A DNA stretch of 64,000 bases from Streptomyces xylophagus (GCF_000716435.1 NZ_JNWO01000004.1:186001-250000), one strand, 5' to 3'; shown: positions 1 to 8,890, counted from the stretch's first letter. Numbers and translations are program-made. The notes: generated by a model from the sequence alone, not told the origin.

Positions 1-125
1 TCGGGGAAACCCTGGCCGAGGTTGATCGACCCGGTCTTCAGGGCCAGGGCGGACATCTCGGCGAAGATCGTCGTTCCGAACTCGGCGAGCCGGCGGTTGA
101 GGAGGGGGCGTGAGCTGGAGGTCAT
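1..125 (-). CDS. PLP-dependent aminotransferase, N-terminal fragment
   Basis: Only the first 41 codons lie in the window; the gene runs off the left edge. The translation begins MTSSSRPLLNRRLAEFG and contains FAEMSALA followed by NLGQGFP. That NLGQGFP segment is the hallmark of fold-type I aminotransferases of the kynurenine/methionine aminotransferase and DapC-like group, which use pyridoxal phosphate. ATG at 125 is preferred because AGGA lies 8 nt upstream; a second in-frame ATG at 134 has no visible Shine-Dalgarno. The exact substrate cannot be told from this fragment. Its position beside DUF2617 and a spermidine-synthase-like gene matches the usual Streptomyces order, by my recollection. 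Confidence 0.85.
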   Translation of the reverse strand, partial: MTSSSRPLLNRRLAEFGTTIFAEMSALALKTGSINLGQGFP

Positions 126-263
126 GCCCGTCATCCTGCGCCCAAGCTCTGGACTTCCTCAACTCTGCTTTGGCAGGTGAGACGGCCGGGCATCCCTGGT
201 TCACGCACCACACGAGGCGCCCACGGGGGGCCGCTTCGGGGGAATCGGAAGGAGGGTGACGCC

Positions 264-578
264 ATGTTCTTCTTCGTCATCCTGGCAGTCGTCGCAGTCG
301 CCTTCATCGCGGCGATCGTCCGCGCGGGGCGCAAGGACAAGCTCGGCAACGGATCGGGCCGCCGGGCCGGTATCGGCGGTGGGAGCAGCAGCAGCGGCGC
401 CGGCAGCTGGTGGGCCGGAGACAGTGGTTCGTCCTCGGGCGGCGGGCACCACGGAGGCCATGGCGGCCATGGTGGTCACCACTCCTGCGGTGGCGGGCAC
501 TCCTCCTGCGGCGGCGGCTCGTCGTGCGGAGGGGGTTCGTCCTGCGGGGGCGGTGGCGGCTGCGGCGGGGGCAACTGA
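264..578 (+). CDS. Small membrane-anchored Gly/Ser/Cys/His-rich protein
   Basis: This encodes 104 residues. Residues 2-22 form one hydrophobic helix (FFFVILAVVAVAFIAAIVRAG), followed by a short basic stretch and then about 65 residues made almost only of Gly, Ser, His and Cys, including HHGGHGGHGGHH and several SCGGG units. The ATG at 264 follows GGAGGG at 251. No known enzyme domain is present. The eight or so Cys and eight His in a flexible tail could bind metal or form disulfides, but that is inference. A hairpin at 599-630 probably ends its transcript. I do not recognise a named family; similar short tails occur in actinomycete membrane peptides of unknown role. Confidence 0.75.
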   Translation: MFFFVILAVVAVAFIAAIVRAGRKDKLGNGSGRRAGIGGGSSSSGAGSWWAGDSGSSSGGGHHGGHGGHGGHHSCGGGHSSCGGGSSCGGGSSCGGGGGCGGGN

Positions 579-598
579 CCAGCGCGTCGGGGGCCGTG

Positions 599-630
599 GC
601 GCCCGTCGGGAGACCGCTCCCGGCGGGCGC
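599..630 (+). terminator. Hairpin terminator after the Gly/Cys-rich gene
   Basis: A 14-bp stem (599-612 against 617-630, one mismatch) with loop ACCG starts 21 bp after the stop codon. No T-tract follows, as is usual in Streptomyces. Confidence 0.65.
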
Positions 631-899
631 TCCGGCGCGCGCCTGACACGCCTGGGCGTACGCCTTGGTTGAACAGTTGAGCTGTGCAGCCCCCTGAGGG
701 ATGGAAACCCCACGAAGTTGGGTAAAAACGCTGTGGTGGCGCCACCGCTCATGATTCCCTCTACAACACCGACGCAGCCCTCGGGCGCCTGCAAGACACC
801 TTCTCCTGACTGGGCCGACCGGGCCGATGTCCCGGTGTCGGCCGGGGTGTGCCGGACCCCCACACCTCCCCTTTCTTTGCGTGCTAGCGGAGCCGATCC
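631..899. other. Intergenic leader region before the DUF2617 gene
   Basis: This stretch has no convincing ORF. It is less GC-rich around 668-740 and contains GGGTAAAAACG (720-730), so it probably holds the promoter and leader of the gene starting at 900. I see no riboswitch that I can name and no clear -35/-10 pair. Confidence 0.4.
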
Positions 900-1436
900 A
901 TGCTCACGACCCTGAAGACGTCCTACACCGATACGCGCGCGGCCGACCTCGCCTGGACCCTGGGGCGCGAGCCGCTTCCCGCCCTGGCCACGCTCGACCT
1001 CGAACTCGCCGGTGCGAAGCTCCAGTTGAGACTGCTCGGCGCGTCCCACCAGGTACTCCTGGACGAGGAGCGGGGCAGCTGTTCGGAGACGGTCGCGTGC
1101 ATCCCGGGTTCCAGCACACCGCTGCCGCTCGGGGTCGCCAAGCGGGTCGGCGACTGGGAGTACGAGTTCGCGGCCCGGGTCGAGGTGCTGTCCCCGGGAC
1201 AGTTCGCGGGCCGCGCCCAGGAACTGCTCGCCCTGGTCGCCGACCATCCCAACGGACTGGCGGGGGTCTTCCCCGGCAGCCCGCACGCCTTCACCGCGAT
1301 GCTCGCCCAGCGGTACGAGGGTCAGGTGCACTGGCGCACCTGGCACGCCTATCCGCAGGACGGACAGCTGGTGGCGACACGGACGCGGGTGGGGGTGCGG
1401 GTGCCGGTGGGGCTCGCCGTGCCGTCTCCCGCCTGA
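900..1436 (+). CDS. DUF2617 family protein
   Basis: This encodes 178 residues with a start MLTTLKTSYTDTRAADL, and GGAG 7 nt before the ATG. The sequence matches what I know of the actinobacterial DUF2617 family: a compact soluble domain with the segments LAWTLG, HQVLLDEERGSCSETVAC, and PGSPHAFTAM. No signal peptide or membrane segment is present. The biochemical role of DUF2617 is not known to me. It sits upstream of, and in the same direction as, the spermidine-synthase-like membrane protein at 1529, a pairing I recall from other Streptomyces, so a shared function is plausible but unproven. Confidence 0.85.
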   Translation: MLTTLKTSYTDTRAADLAWTLGREPLPALATLDLELAGAKLQLRLLGASHQVLLDEERGSCSETVACIPGSSTPLPLGVAKRVGDWEYEFAARVEVLSPGQFAGRAQELLALVADHPNGLAGVFPGSPHAFTAMLAQRYEGQVHWRTWHAYPQDGQLVATRTRVGVRVPVGLAVPSPA

Positions 1437-1477
1437 GTCGTGGGGCCGACACCAACCCCGGGCGGTGTAAACACATT

Positions 1478-1489
1478 CCACACGTGTGG
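1478..1489. promoter_or_regulatory. Perfect 12-bp palindrome CCACACGTGTGG
   Basis: The palindrome lies between the DUF2617 stop and the GTG start at 1529, at the right distance to be an operator for the spermidine-synthase-like gene. The binding protein is unknown. Confidence 0.4.
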
Positions 1490-1528
1490 GTGACGAAGCG
1501 TGCCCGTCATGTGACGTAACGTCGCAGC

Positions 1529-3124
1529 GTGATCGAACCGCACGCGCCGGCCCGGCCGGGTACCCAGCCACCGTGGGCAGGCCCCGCGCGGCTGCCCGTA
1601 CGGCCGGGCACGGGCCGGTTCCTGGTGCTCGCGGGCGTCTTCGTCTGCGCGGCCTGCGGACTCGTGTACGAACTCGAACTCGTCGCCCTCGCCTCGTACT
1701 TGATCGGCGACTCGGTCACCCAGGCGTCCGTCGTCCTGTCCGTCATGGTCTTCGCGATGGGTATCGGCTCGCTCGCCGCGAAACGGCTGCGCTGGCACGC
1801 GGCGGCCGGTTTCGGCGCGGTCGAGGCGGCGCTCGCGCTGATCGGCGGGTGCAGCGCGATGGCGTTGTACGCGGTCTTCGCCTGGACCGGCAACTGGGGC
1901 GGCCTGTGGGCCCAGGGCCCGCGCTGTCTCCTGGTCGCCTTCTCCCTCGCCATCGGCCTGCTGATCGGCGCCGAGGTGCCGTTGTTGATGGAGCTGATCC
2001 AGCGCATCCGCCGCCAGGACGCGGGCGGTGCCGTAGCCGACCTCTTCGCTGCGGACTACGTAGGCGCACTGGTCGGCGGCCTCGCCTTCCCCTTCCTTCT
2101 CCTCCCCTTCCTGGGTCAGCTGACCGGCACCCTGCTCACCGGCACGGTCAACGTGGTTGCCGGCGGCTGCCTGGTCCTCGGCCTGTTCCGCCGCGACCTC
2201 ACCCGCCGGGGCCGCTGGCTCCTGGTCGTCACCAACCTCACGGTGCTCGGCCTGCTCGCCTCCGCCGCCGTCCTGGTCGACGACTTCGAACGGGCCGCGC
2301 GGCACGCGATCTACGGCAAGGACGTCCGCGTCGCGCTCCAGACCGACGTCCAGGAGGTCGTCCTCACCGGCGGCGACCACGGCCGCCCCCTCGACCTCTT
2401 CCTCGACGGCCGCCTGAGGGTCAGCGGACGCGACGAGCGCCGTTACCACGAGGCCCTCGTCCACCCCGCGATGAACGGCCCCCACGCGCGCGTGCTCGTC
2501 CTCGGCGGCGGCGACGGCCTAGCGGCCCGCGAGGTGCTGCGCCACCGGGGCGTGCGCCGCGTCGACATCGTCGAACTCGACGCGGGCGTCGTCCGGTTGG
2601 CCCGCCACGACCCCGCCCTGTCCGCGCTCAACGACCACGTCTACGACGACCCGCGCGTCCACGTGACGACGGGCGACGCCTTCGACGTGCTGCGAGGTGT
2701 CCGCCCGGGGTCGTACGACGTGGTGATCGCGGACCTCCCCGACCCCGGCATCACCGCCAGCACGAAGCTGTACTCCCAGGAGTTCTACGGCCTCGCGCGC
2801 CGGGCGCTCACCCAGCGGGGGCGGCTGGCCGTGCACGCCGGGCCGGTCGTGTCCCGGCGGCACGTCTTCTGGACGGTGGTCTCGACGATGCGAGCGGCCG
2901 GGCTCCACACCGTGCCGTATCGGGTCGGGGGGCGGGCCTCCGGCTTCGCGGCGGGTCCCGATCGAACGACCGGTACGGCTGGGGCTCCGCGGGACTGGGG
3001 GTTTGTGCTGGGGGCGCGGGGTGCGGTGCCGGTGGAGGCGGGGTTGGAGAGGGAGGAACGGGCGGCGGAGCGGACAAGGGTGCCGGGGGTGGCGGCTTCT
3101 ACGCTGGTGCATCCGCGGTACTGA
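1529..3124 (+). CDS. Polyamine aminopropyltransferase-like integral membrane protein
   Basis: This encodes 531 residues from a GTG start. The first roughly 240 residues carry about seven hydrophobic helices. The C-terminal half has a spermidine-synthase-type Rossmann fold: motif I GGGDG at residues 326-330, VDIVELDAG as the acidic motif [11 protein letters not shown], and IADLPDP with Asp402 at the place of the catalytic acid. Cytosolic spermidine synthases lack the membrane part; this fused architecture is known from actinobacteria and proteobacteria. It would transfer an aminopropyl-type group from decarboxylated SAM, or use SAM otherwise; the actual substrate is unknown. The gene is probably cotranscribed with DUF2617 upstream. 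Confidence 0.88.
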   Translation: MIEPHAPARPGTQPPWAGPARLPVRPGTGRFLVLAGVFVCAACGLVYELELVALASYLIGDSVTQASVVLSVMVFAMGIGSLAAKRLRWHAAAGFGAVEAALALIGGCSAMALYAVFAWTGNWGGLWAQGPRCLLVAFSLAIGLLIGAEVPLLMELIQRIRRQDAGGAVADLFAADYVGALVGGLAFPFLLLPFLGQLTGTLLTGTVNVVAGGCLVLGLFRRDLTRRGRWLLVVTNLTVLGLLASAAVLVDDFERAARHAIYGKDVRVALQTDVQEVVLTGGDHGRPLDLFLDGRLRVSGRDERRYHEALVHPAMNGPHARVLVLGGGDGLAAREVLRHRGVRRVDIVELDAGVVRLARHDPALSALNDHVYDDPRVHVTTGDAFDVLRGVRPGSYDVVIADLPDPGITASTKLYSQEFYGLARRALTQRGRLAVHAGPVVSRRHVFWTVVSTMRAAGLHTVPYRVGGRASGFAAGPDRTTGTAGAPRDWGFVLGARGAVPVEAGLEREERAAERTRVPGVAASTLVHPRY

Positions 3125-3225
3125 TCCCACGAGGGGCACCGTCCCTGGCTACGCCAGCACCAACACGCCGCACTTCCGCGCAACGCCAGGTGTACCCCCG
3201 CCCAACCTAGGTAGGCTCCGCAAGC

Positions 3226-4053
3226 ATGGAGCATGAGGTGCACGTTCCGGTTCCCCCCGGTCGACTGCGGGACGCACTCCGCGACCCCGCCCGGGTCGCC
3301 CGCGCCGTCCCCGGCCTCCAGCAGGACGCCGGCACCGAACCCGTCGCCGGGCGCCTGAAGGTCCGCGTCGGCAGCCACTCCATCACCTACCGGGGCGCGG
3401 TGCGCGTCTCCGCGCAGGACGACGGTTCCTACGCCGTCGAGGGCGACGCGACCGAGGCCCGCGGCACCGGCTCCGTCAAACTCGCCCTCACCGTGCGCAT
3501 CCGCGAGACCGACACCGGCTCCACCCTCACCTTCGACGGTACGGCGACGGCGGACGGCCGCGTGACCGAACTGGCCCCGGACGCGGTGAGCGCGGCGGCG
3601 ACGAGACTGCTGGACCGTTTCGCGGTGAACCTGGGAGCGGAGACGGAGACGGCGGCGGAGACGGCGGCGGAGACGGCGGAGCCGGAGCAGGCCGACCCCT
3701 CCGATGAAGCCGATGAAGCCGACGAAGTGGACGACATCGAAGAAGTCGACGTGGTGGACGTAGTGGACCCGGACGACGACATCGAAGAGGCCTACGTCGT
3801 CGACGAACCCCACGTCACCGAGACCTTCGCCGAGAACCCCGAACCCCCCGCCGAAGCCGCGCACGCCCGCCGCACGATGATCGGCCGCAGCGCGGAGGAG
3901 GTCGACCACGCGCCGCCGCGCGGCCGTTACGCCCCCGTCCCCGCCCCGCAGACCGTCTCGACGAACGCCACTCTCCGCTGGGCGGCCCCCGCCGCGGCAC
4001 TGGTCCTGGCCTCGGCGATCGTGGTCAACAGGGTGCTGCGCAAACGCCGTTGA
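3226..4053 (+). CDS. SRPBCC (CoxG-like) protein with acidic linker and C-terminal membrane anchor
   Basis: This encodes 275 residues. Residues 1 to about 140 match the CO-dehydrogenase subunit G/SRPBCC helix-grip fold (start MEHEVHVPVPP, then LRDPARVARAVPGL, and YRGAVRVSAQDDGSYAVEG). A low-complexity, strongly acidic linker follows (about 140-205), encoded by GAGACGGCGGC-type repeats, and then a single hydrophobic helix near residues 245-264 that ends in RKRR. The positive tail suggests that the SRPBCC domain stays in the cytoplasm, tethered to the membrane. SRPBCC domains bind hydrophobic ligands. There is no CO dehydrogenase nearby, so a role in its assembly is unlikely here. Confidence 0.82.
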   Translation: MEHEVHVPVPPGRLRDALRDPARVARAVPGLQQDAGTEPVAGRLKVRVGSHSITYRGAVRVSAQDDGSYAVEGDATEARGTGSVKLALTVRIRETDTGSTLTFDGTATADGRVTELAPDAVSAAATRLLDRFAVNLGAETETAAETAAETAEPEQADPSDEADEADEVDDIEEVDVVDVVDPDDDIEEAYVVDEPHVTETFAENPEPPAEAAHARRTMIGRSAEEVDHAPPRGRYAPVPAPQTVSTNATLRWAAPAAALVLASAIVVNRVLRKRR

Positions 4054-4097
4054 CGGGTCGCCGTCCGCGTTCCCGATCAGCCCAGTAGGGTCGTCCC

Positions 4098-4886
4098 GTG
4101 AGTAACGAAGAGATCACGCTGACCGCGGGCGACGCGGAAGTGACGGTGCAGCCGGGCAACGGCGGCCGTATCGGAGGGCTCCGCGTCGGCGGTACCGAAC
4201 TCCTGCGCCAGGGCGAGCGGTTCGGGTGCTTCCCGATGGTCCCCTGGTGCGGCCGGATCCGCGACGGCCGCTTCCTGGACGGCGGGACCCTCCACCAGAT
4301 GCCCCTCAACTCCCCGCCGCACGCCATCCACGGCACGGTCCGCGACGGCGCCTGGCGCACGGCCCGCAGGAGCGCCGACGAGGCGGTCATCACGTACGAC
4401 CTGGTCGAGCCGTGGCCCTTCCCCGGCCGCGTCACCCAGGCCGTCGCGCTGACCGGGGACGCCCTGACGCTCACCATGGCCATCGAGGCCCACGGCGACT
4501 CGTTCCCGGCGCAGATCGGCTGGCACCCGTGGTTCCACCGCAACCTCGGCGGCGAGGACGTGCTCGTCGACTTCAGCCCCGCCTGGCAGGAGGAGCGCGG
4601 CGACGACCACCTGCCCACCGGGAACCGTATCGACGTGAAGCCGGGCCCCTGGGACGACTGCTTCGGCATGCCGGACGGCGTCGACGTCACCCTGACCTGG
4701 CCGGGCCAGCTGGAGCTGAAGGTGACGAGCCCCGAGCAGTGGGTCGTCGTCTACGACGAGCAGGAGGCCGCCGTGTGCGTCGAACCGCAGACCGGCCCGC
4801 CCAACGGCCTGAACACCCTGCCTCGCCTGGTCACCCCGATCGAGCCGCTCGAAGCCACGATGACCTGGAGTTGGACGCGCCTCTGA
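4098..4886 (+). CDS. Aldose 1-epimerase (galactose mutarotase) family protein
   Basis: This encodes 262 residues from a GTG start. It has the mutarotase beta-sandwich landmarks: GGRIGGLRVGG near the N-terminus, FPMVPWCGRIRDGRF, His78 in HAIHG, His143 in GWHPWFHR, and the catalytic-base Glu229 in CVEPQTG. The family interconverts alpha and beta anomers of aldoses in the cytoplasm. The length is a little short for GalM (about 340) but normal for the actinobacterial branch. It lies 31 bp before pyrE and may be cotranscribed with it. Substrate preference cannot be read from the sequence. Confidence 0.9.
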   Translation: MSNEEITLTAGDAEVTVQPGNGGRIGGLRVGGTELLRQGERFGCFPMVPWCGRIRDGRFLDGGTLHQMPLNSPPHAIHGTVRDGAWRTARRSADEAVITYDLVEPWPFPGRVTQAVALTGDALTLTMAIEAHGDSFPAQIGWHPWFHRNLGGEDVLVDFSPAWQEERGDDHLPTGNRIDVKPGPWDDCFGMPDGVDVTLTWPGQLELKVTSPEQWVVVYDEQEAAVCVEPQTGPPNGLNTLPRLVTPIEPLEATMTWSWTRL

Positions 4887-4917
4887 GCCCGCGGGCATCG
4901 CCTCTAAGCTGGCAGGC

Positions 4918-5466
4918 ATGACGGACGTACGCGGCGTGGTGCTGCAGCAGATCAAGGACAAGGCCGTGGTGCACGGCAAGGTGACCCTGTCGTCGGGTCT
5001 CGAGGCCGACTACTACATCGACCTCCGGCGCGTCACCCTCGACGGGGAGGCCGCCCCGCTCGTCGGCCAGGTGCTGCTGGACCTGACCGCCGACCTCGAC
5101 TTCGACGCGGTCGGCGGTCTGACCATGGGCGCCGACCCGGTGGCCACGTCGATGCTGCACGCCGCCGCCGCGCGCGGGCGGAAGCTGGACGCCTTCGTCG
5201 TGCGCAAGGCCGCGAAGGCGCACGGCATGCAGCGCCAGGTGGAGGGCCCCGAGATCAAGGGCCGCCGGGTCCTGGTCGTCGAGGACACCTCCACCACCGG
5301 CGACTCCCCGCTCACCGCCGTCGAGGCCGTGCGCGCGGCCGGTGCCGAGGTCGTCGGCGTCGCGACCATCGTGGACCGGGCGACCGGTGCCGCCGAGAAG
5401 ATCGAGACGGGTGCGGGAGTGCCGTATCTCTTCGCGTACTCGAAGGACGAACTGGGCCTGGACTGA
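4918..5466 (+). CDS. pyrE: Orotate phosphoribosyltransferase
   Basis: This encodes 182 residues and makes orotidine 5'-phosphate from orotate and PRPP, the fifth step of de novo pyrimidine synthesis. The PRPP loop VLVVEDTSTTGDS lies at residues 117-129 with the acidic pair Glu122-Asp123. The substrate segment VVHGKVTLSSG occurs near residue 20, and the catalytic-loop lysines lie in VRKAAKAHG. The length is typical for bacterial PyrE. ATG at 4918 follows the epimerase gene by 31 bp. In many actinomycetes pyrE is separated from the other pyr genes, as here, next to fba. Confidence 0.96.
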   Translation: MTDVRGVVLQQIKDKAVVHGKVTLSSGLEADYYIDLRRVTLDGEAAPLVGQVLLDLTADLDFDAVGGLTMGADPVATSMLHAAAARGRKLDAFVVRKAAKAHGMQRQVEGPEIKGRRVLVVEDTSTTGDSPLTAVEAVRAAGAEVVGVATIVDRATGAAEKIETGAGVPYLFAYSKDELGLD

Positions 5467-5642
5467 CCGCCTCCGCCCTCGCGTCCGCCCGAGTTGTCCA
5501 CAGGTCGGGACGGGCAGGGGTGACCATCCGGCCGCGTCTGGAAAGATGGGGCCGACGATGACGTCGCACCCAAGGTCTAGGTCAGGGCCGTAGTACGCAG
5601 ATCGCGAAGATCGCCAACCCGCACATACCAAGGAGCGGACAG

Positions 5643-6674
5643 ATGCCCATCGCAACCCCCGAGGTCTACAACGAGATGCTCGACCGGGCGAAGGCAGGCA
5701 AGTTCGCCTACCCGGCCATCAATGTGACCTCGACCCAGACCCTGCACGCTGCGCTGCGCGGCTTCGCGGAGGCCGAGAGCGACGGCATCGTCCAGATCTC
5801 CACGGGTGGCGCCGAGTTCCTGGGCGGCCAGTACGCCAAGGAGATGGTCACGGGTTCCGTGGCCCTGGCCGAGTTCGCGCACATCGTCGCCGAGAAGTAC
5901 CCGGTCACGGTCGCGCTGCACACCGACCACTGCCCCAAGGACAAGCTCGACGGATACGTCCGTCCGCTGATCGCCGTCTCCGAGGAGCGCGTGAAGGCCG
6001 GCGGCAACCCGCTGTTCCAGTCGCACATGTGGGACGGCTCGGCGGAGACCCTCGCCGACAACCTCGCCATCGCGCAGGAGCTGCTGGCCCGCGCCGCCGC
6101 CGCGAAGATCATCCTCGAGGTGGAGATCACCCCGACCGGCGGCGAGGAGGACGGTGTCTCGCACGAGATCAACGACTCCCTCTACACCACGGTCGAGGAC
6201 GCGATCCGTACGGTCGAGGCGCTCGGCCTCGGCGAGAAGGGCCGCTACCTGCTGGCCGCGTCCTTCGGCAACGTGCACGGTGTGTACAAGCCGGGCAACG
6301 TCGTCCTGCGTCCCGAGCTGCTCAAGGAGCTGAACGAGGGCGTCGCCGCCAAGTACGGTCAGCCGGCCGGCAGCAAGCCGTTCAACTTCGTCTTCCACGG
6401 CGGCTCCGGCTCCACGCCGGAGGAGATCGCCACCGCGCTGGAGAACGGCGTGGTGAAGATGAACCTCGACACCGACACCCAGTACGCGTTCACGCGCCCC
6501 GTCGCGGACCACATGCTGAAGAACTACGACGGTGTCCTGAAGGTCGACGGCGAGGTCGGCTCCAAGAAGACCTACGACCCGCGCACCTGGGGCAAGCTCG
6601 CCGAGGCGTCGATGGCCAAGCGCGTCACCGAGGCGTGCTCGCACCTCCGCTCCACGGGCACGAAGATCAAGTAA
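5643..6674 (+). CDS. fba: Class II fructose-bisphosphate aldolase
   Basis: This encodes 343 residues and cleaves fructose 1,6-bisphosphate to dihydroxyacetone phosphate and glyceraldehyde 3-phosphate (glycolysis and gluconeogenesis). Class II zinc-enzyme motifs are clear: ALHTDHCPKD with catalytic Asp95 and zinc ligand His96, EVEITPTGGEEDG, FHGGSGS, and NLDTDTQYAF. The ATG follows AAGGAGCGG at 5630-5638. A 176-bp gap separates it from pyrE and must hold its own promoter; a strong hairpin terminator follows at 6691. Expression is expected to be high, consistent with the extremely biased codons. Confidence 0.97.
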   Translation: MPIATPEVYNEMLDRAKAGKFAYPAINVTSTQTLHAALRGFAEAESDGIVQISTGGAEFLGGQYAKEMVTGSVALAEFAHIVAEKYPVTVALHTDHCPKDKLDGYVRPLIAVSEERVKAGGNPLFQSHMWDGSAETLADNLAIAQELLARAAAAKIILEVEITPTGGEEDGVSHEINDSLYTTVEDAIRTVEALGLGEKGRYLLAASFGNVHGVYKPGNVVLRPELLKELNEGVAAKYGQPAGSKPFNFVFHGGSGSTPEEIATALENGVVKMNLDTDTQYAFTRPVADHMLKNYDGVLKVDGEVGSKKTYDPRTWGKLAEASMAKRVTEACSHLRSTGTKIK

Positions 6675-6690
6675 CCCCCACGGTTCATCG

Positions 6691-6718
6691 CGAGCCCGGT
6701 GCTACGGCACCGGGCTCG
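6691..6718 (+). terminator. Perfect 12-bp hairpin after fba
   Basis: The stem 6691-6702 pairs perfectly with 6707-6718 around loop TACG and starts 16 bp after the fba stop. A few T residues follow. Confidence 0.85.
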
Positions 6719-6733
6719 TTGTATACCTGGGGC

Positions 6734-8221
6734 ATGTCCGACGTCCGGCTCGCCTCGCCCCAGGGCAAGTGGATCCTGCTCACCACGGTCCTCGGCTCCA
6801 GCATGGCCATGGTCGACTCCACCGTCGTCAACGTCGCCCTGCCCCGCATCGGCCGCGACCTCGACGCCGACCTGGCCGCCCTCCAGTGGACGGTCAACGC
6901 GTACATGCTCACGCTGGCCGGCCTGATCCTCCTCGGCGGCTCCCTCGGCGACCGCTACGGCCGCCGCAGGATCTTCGTCCTGGGCGTCGTCTGGTTCGCG
7001 GCGGCCTCCCTGCTGTGCGGGCTCGCGCCCAACGCCGGGATCCTGGTCGCCGCCCGCGCGCTGCAGGGCGTCGGCGGCGCGCTCCTCACCCCGGGCTCCC
7101 TCGCCCTCATCCAGGCCTCCTTCCACCCCGACGACCGGGCGAAGGCGGTCGGCCTGTGGTCCGGCTTCGGCGGCGTCGGCGCGGCCGTCGGCCCGTTCCT
7201 GGGCGGCTGGCTGGTGGACGGCCCCGGCTGGCGCTGGGTGTTCCTGATCAACGTCCCGATGGCGCTGGTGTGCGCCCCCATCGCGGTCCGTCACGTCCCC
7301 GAGTCCTCCGACGGCCGCACACACGGCCGCTTCGACGTGCTCGGCGCGGCCCTCGGCGCCATCGCGCTGGCCCTCGTCACGTACGCGCTGATCGAGGCGC
7401 GGAACGGTTCGCTGGTGGTCGCGCTGACCGCCGTCGCCGGTGTGGTCGCGGGCATCGCCTTCGTCTACGTCGAGAAGCGGCGCCCCGACCCGATGATGCC
7501 GCCGGACATCTTCGCGTCGCGCCAGTTCACGGCGGTCAACCTCGTCACGCTCTGCGTCTACGCGGCCTTCAGCGGCTTCTTCTTCCTCACCGCGCTCCAA
7601 CTCCAGGTCGTGGCGGGCTACTCGGCGCTCCAGGCCGGCACGGCCCTGCTTCCCACGACTGCCCTCATGCTCCTCTTCTCGGCCCGCTCCGGCGAACTCG
7701 CCCAGCGCATCGGCCCCCGCATCCCCCTCACGGTCGGCCCCCTCCTGTGCGCGGCGGCGATGCTGCTGATGCTGCGGGTCGGCCCCGACGCCTCCTACCT
7801 CGCCGACGTCCTGCCCGCCCTGCTGGTGATGGGCGCCGGAATGGTCACCCTGGTCGCGCCGCTCACGGCCACCGTCCTCGCCTCCGTGGACACCGCGCGG
7901 GCGGGCCTGGCCAGCGGCATCAACAACGCGGCGGCCCGCGCGGCCGGCCTGCTCGCCGTCGCCGCGCTGCCGCTGCTCGCCGGGATGGGCCCGGAGGCGT
8001 ACCGCTCGGCGCACGCCTTCGACAACGCCTTCCGCCGCGCGATGCCGCTGTGCGCGGGCGTCCTGGTGGTCGGCGCGATCCTGGCCTACGCGACCGTACG
8101 GCGCCCGGCCCCGGACTGCCGCCGCCCGGAGTGCCTCACACACGGCTGGGTGACGGCACCACCGCTGGAGCCGCGGGTGGGGAAGGGGCGCCTGGAGGCC
8201 GGGGAGCAGCCGGGGGAGTAG
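6734..8221 (+). CDS. MFS transporter, DHA2 (14-TM drug:H+ antiporter) type
   Basis: This encodes 495 residues. Fourteen hydrophobic segments are apparent, which fits the DHA2/EmrB-QacA branch rather than 12-TM MFS. Motif A appears as GSLGDRYGRRRIF after TM2, the N-terminus has MAMVDSTVVNVALPRI (motif D1-like), and motif C appears as GGVGAAVGPFLGGWL. It probably exports small hydrophobic compounds using the proton gradient. The ATG at 6734 has only a weak GGGG just before it, and the start lies 16 bp after the fba terminator. No regulator is adjacent. The cytoplasmic C-terminal tail contains two cysteines of unknown meaning. Confidence 0.9.
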   Translation: MSDVRLASPQGKWILLTTVLGSSMAMVDSTVVNVALPRIGRDLDADLAALQWTVNAYMLTLAGLILLGGSLGDRYGRRRIFVLGVVWFAAASLLCGLAPNAGILVAARALQGVGGALLTPGSLALIQASFHPDDRAKAVGLWSGFGGVGAAVGPFLGGWLVDGPGWRWVFLINVPMALVCAPIAVRHVPESSDGRTHGRFDVLGAALGAIALALVTYALIEARNGSLVVALTAVAGVVAGIAFVYVEKRRPDPMMPPDIFASRQFTAVNLVTLCVYAAFSGFFFLTALQLQVVAGYSALQAGTALLPTTALMLLFSARSGELAQRIGPRIPLTVGPLLCAAAMLLMLRVGPDASYLADVLPALLVMGAGMVTLVAPLTATVLASVDTARAGLASGINNAAARAAGLLAVAALPLLAGMGPEAYRSAHAFDNAFRRAMPLCAGVLVVGAILAYATVRRPAPDCRRPECLTHGWVTAPPLEPRVGKGRLEAGEQPGE

Positions 8222-8235
8222 CCGGAGAGCAGCCC

Positions 8236-8437
8236 GGGCCCGCTTGATGCCGGGCGGCGACGGGATGGCGGGCGGGGCGGGGACGGGATGCCGGTCGAGA
8301 CGAGATGCCGGTCGGGACAGGACGGGACGGGACGGCGGTCGGGACAGGACGGCGGTCGGCGACGGGACGGTGGTCGGCAACGGGATGGCCGCCGGTAACG
8401 AGACGGCGGTCGGCGACGGGATGCCGGGCAATGGCCC
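8236..8437. repeat. Degenerate G-rich minisatellite of GACGGGATG-type units
   Basis: About ten imperfect copies of a 16-20 bp unit around GGTCGGGACGGGATG fill the gap between the MFS and DUF3151 genes. It stays open in several frames, which creates artefactual ORFs, but no frame resembles a protein. Confidence 0.7.
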
Positions 8438-8459
8438 TCCCTGGGGGAGACTGGAACCC

Positions 8460-8873
8460 ATGACGATTCACGAGAACCTCCTCGGGGGACCGCCCCCGAC
8501 CCACCTCCCCGAAGACCCCGGCCCGCGCGACCTCCTCGCGAGCGGTACGGCGCCCGCCGACGTCGCCGCCAAGTACCCGACCTCCTCGCTCGCCTGGGCC
8601 CTGCTGGCCGACGACGCGTTCGAGCGGGGCAGCGTCGTGGAGTCGTACGCCTATGCCCGTACGGGCTACCACCGCGGCCTGGACTCCCTGCGCCGCAACG
8701 GCTGGAAGGGCCACGGCCCGGTCCCCTGGGAGCACGAGCCGAACCGCGGCTTCCTGCGCGCCCTGCACGCCCTCGCGCGCGCCGCGCAGGCGATCGGGGA
8801 GCAGGAGGAGTACGCGCGCTGCTCGCAGTTCCTGAAGGACTCCTCGCCGACGGCGGCCCAGACGCTGGGCTAG
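8460..8873 (+). CDS. DUF3151 family protein
   Basis: This encodes 137 residues starting MTIHENLLGGPPPTHLP and containing ASGTAPADVAAKYPTSSLAWA and EHEPNRGFLRALHALARAA. It matches the actinobacterial DUF3151 family, which is short, helical and TPR-like in appearance. The frame stays open upstream into the minisatellite back to 8244, but ATG at 8460 is the family start, and GGGGGAGA precedes it. Function is unknown to me. A perfect hairpin terminator follows 17 bp after the stop, separating it from kynA. Confidence 0.88.
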   Translation: MTIHENLLGGPPPTHLPEDPGPRDLLASGTAPADVAAKYPTSSLAWALLADDAFERGSVVESYAYARTGYHRGLDSLRRNGWKGHGPVPWEHEPNRGFLRALHALARAAQAIGEQEEYARCSQFLKDSSPTAAQTLG

Positions 8874-8890
8874 ATCCTTCGCGTTGTTGC

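Noticed and set aside
201..1571. Open minus-strand frame of 456 codons over the DUF2617 region
   Set aside because: It is antisense to well-supported genes, has no known domain and reflects third-position GC bias.
8244..8459. N-terminal extension of the DUF3151 protein through the repeat
   Set aside because: The extension is repeat-derived, and the family start is the ATG at 8460.
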